Made by a program: the position numbers and the translations under genes. This document shows, piece after piece, positions 50,796-64,000 of a DNA stretch of 64,000 bases. Numbering within the stretch: position 1 is the stretch's first letter; every line of letters starts with the position of its first letter. This DNA comes from Onchocerca volvulus. Its lineage: Eukaryota > Nematoda > Chromadorea > Rhabditida > Onchocercidae. The stretch lies in assembly GCA_000499405.2 (NCBI GenBank), contig HG738137.1:13695661-13759660 (forward strand). Reading direction: 5' to 3'. The notes under the pieces were generated by a model. The model was not told where the DNA came from. It saw nothing but the letters and a program-made list of their open reading frames with translations, and did not search any database.

Positions 50796-52554
50796 TGTTT
50801 ATAAATATTTAAAATTAAACGAAATATCTTTCAAGATTATCTTTTGATTGCAAAACTTATGTCAAAATGATTTGCTCTGACAAAAATATATGTTCATGAA
50901 AAAAAACAAGAAAACAAACGATTTCTATACTTATATGGAATTCGCATTTAAAAAAATTCAAAAATATACAGAAAAAGTGAAATTTCGGCACCAATTTTTG
51001 ATGAAAAGGAAAAAGTTTATTTTTATTAATGTATTTTATTATTTTTATGGTTCTCATCTTAAAATGCAGCATGAAAACGTTTAGAATTTTTCGTTTTATT
51101 TTTCTTTTTTTTATCTAGCCAAATATTGCCAACTGATATGATATCAATTGTTCATATTTGAAAATGAATAATTTATTTATCAGTCAATTAATAATAATAA
51201 CAATAAAGCATTTGATTATAAATCAAACTATTATCAAGATTTTTTTTGAATATTAATCATTACGAGCTACAGTCTTTTTGATAGTTGTAATCAGAAATTA
51301 TCAGTTCAATAAAATTGAAAAAAATCAGTCGATCAGTTGCTTATTAATCACAAAGCAACATTCTTCATAATCATTAGTTTTGATATCATTAGTTTTGTTC
51401 TTCCTCTTTTACTCTCATAGCTTATCCTTTCTTGCTAATTAAGCTATTAGTTAATCAGATTGATTTAATTCATCTTAATTTAAAGATCTGTTATTAATTA
51501 TTAATGATGACCAATCGTTATTAATGAAACTAATATTCGCAATCTTAACTTTCCATATGCAGCTTATCACCTCTTTATCAAAAAATGGATGATCTTATAA
51601 ACTTAAACAACGTGCTGCGATAATAAATCAATTCGAAATTTTAGTTAAATGCAATAAAGATAAGAGATATTTAAATAATTGATATAATTTGCATATCAAA
51701 AGTGAAATTTTATATAAAATCATTAATACATCAAATAAGAAAGTCATTTTGACGTATAGGAAGGTGGTGTGATATACGTTTAAAATTAAAATGATAAAAT
51801 TAACAGAGAAAAAGAAACAAAGAAACAGGTTATTCAATTTGAATCAATTCTTCATTAATTAAGAATTTGCGTGTTTCAATTTTTCAGTTCTATTTCAATT
51901 GTGCTTTGTTTGTTATTTTTTATTTATATAAATAGAATTTTTTGAATTTCTTAAACTTAATATATAATTGAATATAAAATTTCTTAGCAAGCAGTTATGT
52001 TTTCGATCTTTTATATCTTTTCTTTTCTTTATAGAAACAATCAAAATAACTTTGAAATTGTAAACAGTTCGAAAACATTGTTAATTTAAAAATTTGACAC
52101 AATTATGATTACAGCTTAATTTAAGTAAAATATCAGTCAAAATTTTTCTCGAACAATATGCATTTAATTGCAAATTGCTTAATTTAGAATTCGATTACAA
52201 TTTAAAATGATTGCAATTTAAAAATAATCTTAAAAACTATCGAGTTTTCTCGAAATAATTATTTATTTAATCGTAGAAAACGAAATATTGATGCTTCTAA
52301 TGATACCAATAATTATCATCACTCGAAATACCAAAATGAAACGGATATATCTTCAAGAAGTTCCGCACAAATAATTCACAGTGCAAAATCTTCGAATTGT
52401 ATTTGCAATTTTATTTGATCATTTTTTAAAATATCAAAAATCTTTACTAAAGTCAGAAACCAAAAATCAAAAATCTTTATTCAAGACAAATGGAAAAAAA
52501 ACAGATTAAATTTGGAAATTTCTTTATTACAATTTCATTAATGAATAACTTCAG
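50796..52554. other. region upstream of the SH2-like exons
   Basis: This stretch should contain the promoter of the minus-strand protease and probably the missing 5' exon(s) of the plus-strand SH2-like gene. An open frame at 50896-51084 starting MKKNKKTNDFYTYMEF could be such an exon, but no donor of the required phase 1 is convincing. I see nothing else supported. Confidence 0.4.
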
Positions 52555-54870
52555 TTAAACGACCACAAGTTACGCCACCAACATTAAGTGAATCTACTAA
52601 ATGGCGCTATATTGGTGTTTGTACAAAATATGAAGCTGAAATAATTGTTCATCATTTAACAGAATTTCGATTTTATCATCAATGGGATCCTTCTGTAAAA
52701 TACTTTTTATCATTTACAATTGTTGTTGCAGTCATAATTTAAATTTATCCATACATCATTTAGTAGCAGTTTAATTAATTTAAGTTTATAATTAAAAAAA
52801 TGTAAATGTTCATTGTGATTTTTGACACAACGTTGCAAATTTTAATACATTGTTGCATTTGAATAGGCACCAGTTTCTATTTAGATAAACTTCCTCTTTT
52901 TCAACCTGTCATAAGGACAAACCTACTTACCGCCAAAAGCTGTAAGGATAAATATATTTCCCGCCAAAAGATCATAAGAACAAATAGATTTCCCGCCAAA
53001 TTGCTCCTATTAACAGATAAAAATTAACAGATAATAAGTGAGTTCAACCAATCATTGATTCACTTCTAGATAATCTATGTCAATAGAAGTATAAATGTTC
53101 GTTGTGGCTTTTGACACAAAGTTAACAAGTTCTTCACTGATTGTTTTGAAATTTTGGCACAGCGTTGCATTCGATTAGGCGCATGTTTTTATATAGATTT
53201 CCCTCCTTTTTTTTAACTTGTCACACTTGTGAAAAGTAAAAAAAAAAGTGCTGAACGGCCCCGCGGAGCGTAACCGCATACAGCTAGTTTAAAATAAATT
53301 TACTTCTCCGCTTGTTATCAATTTAAAATGTTCAAAAATTCATCACATTTATTTAGCAAATGATATATATTAATTTTTGGTCAAAATAAGTATACTAGAT
53401 AAATTTGAAATGAAATTCGTGAATTGAACTGTAGGTTATTCAAATATAAGTTAGATAGAAGTTATTTAAATATTTAAATATAAGTTAAATAGTTTACCTA
53501 TTTGCTTACTTGTTTATCTGCTGTTACTTGAGATTGTTAAGAACTCATCATATCTATCTAACAAAAATAAACGTTAAATTTAGATTGAAAAAATTATACC
53601 AAGTAAATCTGAAATAAGATGATTGAAATTTTTGAAAAAATTTGAAACAAATTGAAGTGTAAGTTATTTAAATAGAAGTTAGACAAAAATTATTTAAGTG
53701 TAAGTTAAACAAAAAAAAATTATTAAAATATAAGCTAGAAGGTTCAAGTTACTTCATTTGTTATAAATTATAAATTCAACAAGTTTTATTGATTCTATAA
53801 TTTTGCTTTTTCCCCAGAATATTTATTGTTTTATTATTATTATTTATTATTTAAATATTATTTCAATTTTTTGAATTTAAATCTAGCATAATTTTGTATT
53901 TAAAAATATTTATAATATTAAAAATTTTATGTAGAAAAAATATTCGAAATTATTATTTATTGGAATTCAAGTTTTAAAATTCAACTTGATTTATATTTAT
54001 TCACACATATTTCTATTTTCTCAATTTTTTTTTCCAAAGATTTGATATTTTTATATTAGGATGAGGAACCACAGATGTAAAATTATCAATTAAGTAATAA
54101 AGAAGGCGTTCTGATTTGAGTCGACAAATTACATCAAATGGATTAAATTTCAGGTAAATTTAAATGATATTCATTATCTGCCACTTACAGTAGTATATCG
54201 TTCATCGGCTGGTGATCATTTCCATTGGCTTGTCCGAACAATGGGTGAAATAATCAAAAATAAGTACGAATTAATAATTTATTAAATCAATTTGAATATT
54301 TGGAATTATTTTGCCTGAGATAACATGAATATTTTTAATCAAATTAATTAACTTTTTCGAAATCAACTGTAATTAGAAGATTTAGTTTAGTCGAAAAACT
54401 CAAATTATTCAAGACTGATATAGTTGAAATGATTCCGGAAACTCAGACATCTATTTATTTAGACTAACTTCATGTTTGAATCTAATCTAGAATAAGTGAT
54501 TAGAATAAAATGAAATATATTGTTATACTATGATCTATTACCGACCTTTTTAAATATGCATTGTGTAAAAAAAAATTTCGCTTTGATCTTTGATTTCTAA
54601 TCTTTTTACACATAGCAATGTAAGATTTTACAAAATTTTTTCTGACTAGATTGCTCATTGTTTATTATTTCTCAAAATAACGATATGTTCTATCAACGTG
54701 ATATTTCGTTGAAACTTTTCAGAGATACGAAACGAAAAGAATATAAAATTCGAAGTTACTACATCGAACATAGTGGACCATCGTTGCCCACTTTAAATGA
54801 ACTCATTAAATGCTATGAAAATCGTACTTACAATAGATACGGTCATGTCGATGTATTCCGATTACAATGA
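52555..54870 (+). CDS. divergent SH2-like domain protein, 3' part (partial)
   Basis: Exons 52555-52694, 54154-54244 and 54650-54870 join at GT-AG junctions with phases 0 and 1 and end in TGA, giving ~149 residues. The first exon starts with 2 nt of a split codon after TTCAG, so at least one 5' exon is missing. The order of elements resembles an SH2 domain: TKWRYIGVCTKYEAEIIVHH (compare W-[FY]-x-G-x(4)-EAE), later HFHWLVRTMDCSLFIIS, where LVR matches the phosphotyrosine-binding FLVR motif, then KEYKIRSYYIE and PSLPTLNELIKCYEN (compare the 'F.TLQELV.HY' end of SH2). The segment between EAE and LVR is longer than usual. I infer a possible phosphotyrosine-binding adaptor; the resemblance is moderate and no catalytic domain is visible. 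It is convergent with the eIF4A gene. Confidence 0.6.
52802..53004. mobile_element. older Helitron-like fragment plus 31-bp repeats
   Basis: 52802-52910 matches the left part of the Helitron at 53074-53288 with substitutions: TGTAAATGTTCATTGTGATT, TTTGACACAACGTTGCAAA, then ATAGGCACCAGTTTCTATTTAGAT. It runs into three 31-32-bp units at 52908-53004 (CATAAGGACAAACCTACTTA + CCGCCAAAAG), with CGCCAAA at 52931, 52962 and 52994. No 3' CTAGT terminus is attached, so I read it as a truncated copy. Confidence 0.6.
53074..53288 (+). mobile_element. short non-autonomous Helitron
   Basis: A 215-bp element begins TCTATGTCAATAGAAG and ends CATACAGCTAGT, matching Helitron termini (5' TC, 3' CTRR-T). It is flanked by A on the left and T on the right, the A^T target that Helitrons use without target duplication. 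A short GC-rich hairpin (GCGG-AGCGTAA-CCGC, 53266-53279) sits about 10 bases from the 3' end, as expected. Nearby GC is far above the surroundings (GGCCCCGCGGAGCG). It has no coding capacity and would need a Rep/helicase in trans. It lies in the intron between the first two visible SH2-like exons. Confidence 0.75.
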
Positions 54871-55843
54871 AAACTGTTCGATATATTTATTTATTGAATA
54901 GTCCATCTTGTTTTTAATTTTTGAGGAAATTCATTAAGAATTAGTCTAAATTTATTGTTAAGTTAGTTGCACAAATAATGGATCATTAATGACTTCCGTG
55001 TTTTGATTATCTGAATGATCGGACAAAAGGATATTCCCTTTATGGAAAACTTATTTTCGTATTCAGAAACATCTTGATGTGATCACTGAAATGACTACAG
55101 AAAAATACGTCCTAACTCAACTTTAAATGAGGCAAATACCGATTCCTTGTAATTTCATTCTTCTAAAAGCAACCGTTCTGCTAAAACAAAAGCATTCAAA
55201 CAAATCACACTATCGATATTGGTACAAATTGAAGGCTCCCTCCCGCCTTTTGATCCTAACTCGAATTTAAATAGTCTGTTAACGGCTTTTTTAATGTTAT
55301 ACAAATCAAAAACAAAAATTGTATTTAAAAAATAGCAACAGCGCGGCACAGGATCGACAAACGAAGATAATAATCAATTCACTAATTCTGGTTTAACCCA
55401 AACGAAAAAGACAAAAATAAAAAGAAAAGTAGAAAAAAAAAATGAAAAGAAAAACAAGAACAATGGAGGAGTAGGCACAATACCTCCCTTTTACGAAAAC
55501 AATTTAAAACAGTACTATCAATTCCTAAAAATACAAACAAGTTAGTCTTGAGTCAGCATTCCTGATCCTTAACGTATGAAAACAGTAATCAAAAAGAATA
55601 AGGAAAACTGGCAGAAAACAAAAGAAAATGTCATGCAGGTATAATAACAAAGGCATCAAATTAAATAAAATTCTTATGATAGTAGTTTAAAATAATTTAG
55701 GGGTGAAAACTAAAAGCTTTAACAGTCTGGTTAACAATACAAACGAACCCAGCCCGAGCTCACTAAATTACAACAATAACTGTAATCAGTACTGAAACAA
55801 TAATAGAGTAGGAACACAAATATCAAAAATATCATCACCGTCT
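54871..55843. other. convergent intergenic / 3' UTR region
   Basis: Lies between the stops of the SH2-like gene (plus) and the eIF4A gene (minus). It is less AT-rich than distant intergenic DNA, consistent with 3' UTRs. An open frame on the minus strand at 55155-55349 has no family features and is most likely part of the eIF4A 3' UTR. Confidence 0.5.
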
Positions 55844-59856
<4,013 letters not shown>

Positions 59857-59897
59857 GACAGGATCAACGAACCAAACGAAAAAAATTCGCGTTTACT
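59857..59897 (-). promoter_or_regulatory. 5' UTR and splice-leader-type acceptor of eIF4A
   Basis: On the minus strand TTTTTTTCACAG ends at 59896 and is followed by 39 bases and then the ATG at 59856. This short distance from a good 3' splice site to the start codon fits a trans-splice acceptor, as is common in nematodes, but an upstream non-coding exon is equally possible. Confidence 0.45.
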
Positions 59898-60064
59898 GTG
59901 AAAAAAACGGAATCACTTCCTGCAAATAGCTGAAAATGGATGAATGAATGTAATAACAGTCGACTGCCCCAGATTCCAAATTTCAAAAGATACATAAAAA
60001 CTATCTCAGACCAATCGAATTTTCAACATCACAAGGAATTTTAATCGGTATTGAATTCTTTAGA

Positions 60065-60420
60065 CAACAAGAGACACACACATGGACATATTCACGCACA
60101 ACATGAAGGTATGCACATAAAAACACACAACCAGTTCATATATAAACGCAGACAGGCAAAGGTACAAGCAGAGACACCTATAGACATACGCTTCTCCTCA
60201 AGGAGGAGCACAACAACATAAATACATACCTACGCTTGCACTGACATATTCGAAGAGATGGCTACAAATATCCTCATATAAACAAACACTCGACAAAAAC
60301 ATACATCTACATAGACACATATATACATTCATAAAAACTCTATTCCGACATACACGTGAGTCCGTATCATATATATGTCATATACAAGAATACGAGCAAT
60401 ACGTATAACAATCTTACTTA
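60065..60420. repeat. CA-rich tract upstream of eIF4A
   Basis: Irregular ACACACA, ACATAC and ACATAGAC steps on the plus strand with few G and T stretches. It resembles the tract at 10420-10600 in composition but not in exact sequence. Confidence 0.7.
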
Positions 60421-60639
60421 ACATTCGCACGCCAAACATGCTTTACACGCATAAGCAACATGCACGCAAATATTCAGACATAAACAATCATCATAACAGC
60501 TCAGGTCCTACAATAGCAACATAGTAATAGGCTTTTAGAAGCACAGAGATATGCGCATCTTATAAAAATATACAAATGTAAATATTTCATAGGGATACAT
60601 TGATATACATTTACACACTCATACTAATATGGCTTTGGA

Positions 60640-60768
60640 ATGGATTCCCACACGTACGTCTTTATTTTGAATGGATCCCCAAACGCACATCTTTGCTTCG
60701 ATGGATCCCCACACGTACGTCTTCATTTGGAATGGATTCGCACACGTACGTCTTTATTTGGAATGGAT
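60640..60768. repeat. 31-bp minisatellite, four copies
   Basis: The unit is close to ATGGATTCCCACACGTACGT + CTTTATTTGGA. ATGGAT anchors lie at 60640, 60671, 60701, 60732 and 60763 (spacing 31, 30, 31, 31). The open frame at 60600-60851 is a by-product of this array. Confidence 0.95.
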
Positions 60769-62944
60769 CTCAAGAATGTCACAATAAGCCTACACTGTCA
60801 ACCATACCATTAGCAATACAACCACCTACCCGACGCCACACTTTAGCCTAAACTAACCTCATTTGCAATAATTTACTGCGCGGGTATGAAAATAGGACCA
60901 TATGCAACTGACGAACAATTAATCTTCGGATTATTCAATACGGATGCGTAAACTTCGAGCAAGACATTGGTTGATAATATAATTTAGCGTAGTTAAGATG
61001 ATTGGAATATTTACAGGAAGGAGGGTTTTGTATTTCTATTAGGAATTTTTCTGTCTCGATTGTTATATTTATTAGATATTTGTTTATTCCAAAAATTATT
61101 ATACAAATTCCTTACTTATGTAAAATCTTCTCATGTCAAGTCGTAAATGTTTAAATTTTTTTCAAATGATTAGTAGATACCTGAATCGTTGCGTTTTTTA
61201 TAGTGAAAATAAAAAATTGGTGGTTTGATATTGAATTGAGAAAAGTTTCCAATAATTAAAATTAATATACTGATCTACTTTTGAAGAATGATGGACGGAT
61301 AATGTTTCAGTATCGTTTTTTCATACTGTATTAAGCATTTATTTTTTGAAATTCATTGCATAATCCTTCACTTTTTCTTAAATAGCGCAGATGTTAGATC
61401 TAATAGATGTTATAGTGGAAATGAAAGATTGACAGTTTAATATTGAATTGAGAAAATTTTCCAAAAAAGTACGAAACAAAATTAACATGTTTGTCTATTT
61501 CTGATGAATAATTACAAGTAATATTTCAGTACTTTTTTTTTGTATTGTACAAAGTATGCGTTTTCCCTTTTATATAAACATGATCTTATATAATTGATTT
61601 CAAACAATTCCAGAAGTTTATTCCTTCCAAGATCTTCTGAAGATAAATCATCCTGTAATTGTTGGATTATGGTACCTACTATATCTTTCTCAATTGTATC
61701 ATATAAAAATAGCTCGATTTATATTGCTTAAATTACTAACGATATTTTTTCCGCTCTTTAAATTAAGAAAAACATATTCAATGTGTAATGGGTCCTTTTC
61801 ATACTATGAAGGCCATGATCATTTTCTGAAATATTCCGGAAATCGCAATCTTAACTAATCCTGTGATTGTCAGTCTGGCAGTGGGCCTTCCGATGAAAAC
61901 AATTTGTTGCGAAGTTATAGAATGAAAAGTTGACAATTCTTTAAATAGAGTCAGGAATTGTTTAGATTAGGAAGGATCTGGACTGTCGATAGCATAACAA
62001 AAAATAGTGCTAAAGATTAGAATGCAGAAGAAATCGTAGGATTTGTGAAAAAATGTGGATGAGATTGCAATTTGAAAAGGAGAGAAGTGCTATAATCCGG
62101 AGAAATCATAAATTGTTATCAGATGTTAGTTAATTTATACGTCGATACGGATGTGTAAATTGATCAGCAGTTGATCGATTATTTATCCCTACTTTCATGA
62201 CACATATCTAACTAATAAAGTTTCCTGTATAATTACCGCTATAACTGAAATGACCATTTTGATTAATTAAATGATTGATCAATGTCGTTGCTAGAAGAAA
62301 GAAAACATAAAAAAATCACAAAATATTATAAAGTTTAGTTTTCGGAATGAAAAAAGTTCTGGAATAAAAAATGCCGAAAGGTTTTGGAAGAAATATTTGG
62401 AGATTAATACTTATCAGAAAGAATAGTGATAAGGAATTCTTAGATCAAGCGGGTGAAACCCTGAACTGCGATTCCGAAATGTTGATCCAAAATATCCTTT
62501 TAAGCAACTAAGATTACGCGACTAATCATAATTGGATGTACCAGCATCAGTTATTATTTTTGTAAAAAGTTGAAATTCCAATTTACTTTTTTATTACATA
62601 AAATTTTTTTCTACCGTCTTCATTAACGTATGCAGTATTTCCAAAACAAAAATTTTCGGAAGAAGTTTGCTTCTGATTTTCTCAAAATGATTTGTATCAT
62701 CTGTTGAATTTGTTTCATTGTGATGATTGAATTTGAAAAATGCAATTGCACGGTGTCTTCTAAATCATTTAATATCTTTAACTTACTATTTAGTTATAAT
62801 GAATGATAATATGAGAATCGATCAGAATTCCATCTATGTATAATTTTGGAATATCTTGACAAGTCGTTTTACCTCTTCCAATAAGGCCGAATTAATTGAT
62901 CGATACTTTATTTATTTATATGACGCAGAATCATTTAGAAAAAA

Positions 62945-63799
62945 ATGAATTTCAGAGGTGTTTTTGATAATTTAATGGGAAGCAACGGTGAACGATTTCA
63001 TGAAATTATTCCATCCTCATCCGATAGTGTTCTCAATATTGAACGAAATTCGACCATTTACGCTCGAGCGAAACATGCCTTTAAAGGACGGAACAACGAT
63101 GAGGTTTTCACTTTCTTTAAGCTTTGACTTTTTTAAATATAATTTCGCAAATGATTTTAATTTTTGCAATTTTAAGTTAAGTAGCTGGACTTTTAAATAC
63201 TTGAATATTATATATATTTCTTTCGATAATTTTGTCTGAGAAGTAGGTAGTAATGAAATAATTTTTTCTATATCTTGCCTCTTGGTACGTATTTTATTTT
63301 ATAAGTTTCTTTTTATGTATTTGTATTAACTTGATTGCAAAGCAATCCCATAGCCTTAACTGCCATGCACTCAGTTTCAAATGGTTAGTATATATTTTGT
63401 TGTTTTTTTTTTATACTTTATTATTTTATCTTTTTTAAAATAATTCCATTTTTTTCTTTGCAGACTGAATGAAAAAATATTTCTATGTACTAAATATTTT
63501 AATCAAGAGAGGAAGATTGCATTGTTTGAAGCCTTTAGTCTCTTTTTCTTTCGTTCACAAGAAGTCTTGATTTTCTTAATTATGAAACAAAAAAATGACT
63601 TAGCGATTCTTAATAACATTATAAGTTGAAGTTTTCAAAATATATTATGGTATGTTGCAATTAGTTTTTCAGCTTTCATTTCGAAAAGGTGATATCATCA
63701 CCGTTACACAACAGTTGGAAGGTGGTTGGTGGGAAGGAACGCTGCATTCCTACACTGGATGGTTCCCATCTAATTATGTTACAGTAATATCGGAATCTG
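62945..63799 (+). CDS. PIX-like Rho GEF, N-terminal SH3 domain (partial)
   Basis: Exon 1 (62945-63103, GAG before a GT donor) and exon 2 (63673-63799, after TTTTTCAG) join in phase 0 and give ~95 residues; the gene continues beyond the right edge after a phase 1 donor. The first ~38 residues look unstructured. Then comes a full SH3 domain: [38 protein letters not shown] and GWFPSNYV. The tryptophan pair, the GWFPSNYV end and especially '[21 protein letters not shown]' match the PIX (ARHGEF6/7, C. elegans pix-1) SH3, which binds PAK kinases. The RhoGEF DH-PH and GIT-binding parts expected downstream are not in the window. The ATG is chosen as the first in frame; the AATTTCAG just after it could instead be a splice acceptor. 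Confidence 0.75.
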
Positions 63800-64000
63800 G
63801 TATAAATTTTTTGAAACTTTAGTTTTTGATCCATTTTTTTTGAGGACTGAGTAATTTAATTTTTTACTTTAGAAAGTTTATTAAAGTTTTTTGAGTATAT
63901 GACATTAAGTAAAATGTGCGACATTAAGATTTTGAATTTGAAAGAATTCATTGTTTAAAAAGCAGTTTGGAGAAGTTTATAAAAGTAGTTTCTTAAAGTA

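Larger units (their letters stand above)
59898..62944. other. divergent promoter region between eIF4A and the PIX-like gene
   Basis: About 3 kb between two head-to-head genes. It contains a CA-rich tract, a perfect 6-bp hairpin CTCCTC-AAG-GAGGAG at about 60194-60208, a 31-bp minisatellite at 60640-60768, and then ordinary AT-rich sequence with a slightly GC-elevated patch at ~62440-62530. No gene was supported. Confidence 0.5.

Noticed and set aside
50857..51084. Overlapping open frames on both strands
   Set aside because: Considered as the missing first exon of the SH2-like gene, but no donor of the required phase with good context was found.
54245..54263. Longer second SH2-like exon reading on to AATAA|GTACG
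   Set aside because: It would leave phase 2, which brings a stop into the next exon; the donor ATGG|GTGAAA gives the correct phase.
55155..55349. Minus-strand open frame of 64 codons
   Set aside because: Lies downstream of the eIF4A stop on the same strand, most likely 3' UTR; no recognised domain.
60600..60851. Open frame upstream of eIF4A
   Set aside because: Created by the 31-bp array; the peptide is the repeat read through three frames.

Overview
The window is strongly AT-rich nuclear DNA from an intron-rich animal, most likely a nematode. The evidence is intron 3' ends of the TTTTCAG/TTTTTAG type, very small and simple exons separated by AT-rich introns, and a set of metazoan-only families (a TMTC-type membrane protein, a secreted S1 protease, a PIX-type SH3 protein). 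No bacterial, plasmid or phage organisation, CRISPR array, rRNA or convincing tRNA was seen. The species is not identifiable from the sequence alone; a clade III (spirurid or filarial-like) worm is only a guess.

Layout, left to right. (1) 1540-7334, minus strand: the first three coding exons of a TMTC-family protein (ER multi-pass O-mannosyltransferase with TPRs), which runs off the left edge. (2) 7335-39733: about 32 kb with no convincing protein gene, holding minisatellites, simple repeats, a few low-confidence open segments and a 167-bp tandem repeat. (3) 39734-41943, plus: a three-exon, 196-residue single-pass membrane protein of unknown family. (4) 45797-50795, minus: a ten-exon secreted chymotrypsin-fold serine protease with an intact catalytic triad but without the trypsin Asp in the S1 pocket. 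(5) 52555-54870, plus: the last three exons of a protein with a divergent SH2-like domain; a short non-autonomous Helitron sits in one of its introns. (6) 55844-59856, minus: a complete ten-exon eIF4A DEAD-box helicase (415 residues). (7) 62945-63799, plus: the first two exons of a PIX-like (Cdc42/Rac GEF) gene encoding its SH3 domain, which runs off the right edge.

These genes are not an operon or a single pathway: neighbours lie on alternating strands (minus, plus, minus, plus, minus, plus) and have unrelated roles. I did not find an undescribed multi-gene system. The best unexplained signals are non-coding. Nuclear-receptor DR1-type motifs (RGGTYA-A-RGGTYA) recur between 20 and 49 kb, five of them strict matches. 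The palindromic 10-mer TGACGTACGT recurs, four times inside one ~83-bp array. A 167-bp tandem repeat lies close upstream of a gene, and at least eight other tandem arrays occur. Two coding introns also look abnormal: one protease intron has no AG acceptor where the protein requires one, and one eIF4A intron appears to use a GC donor.
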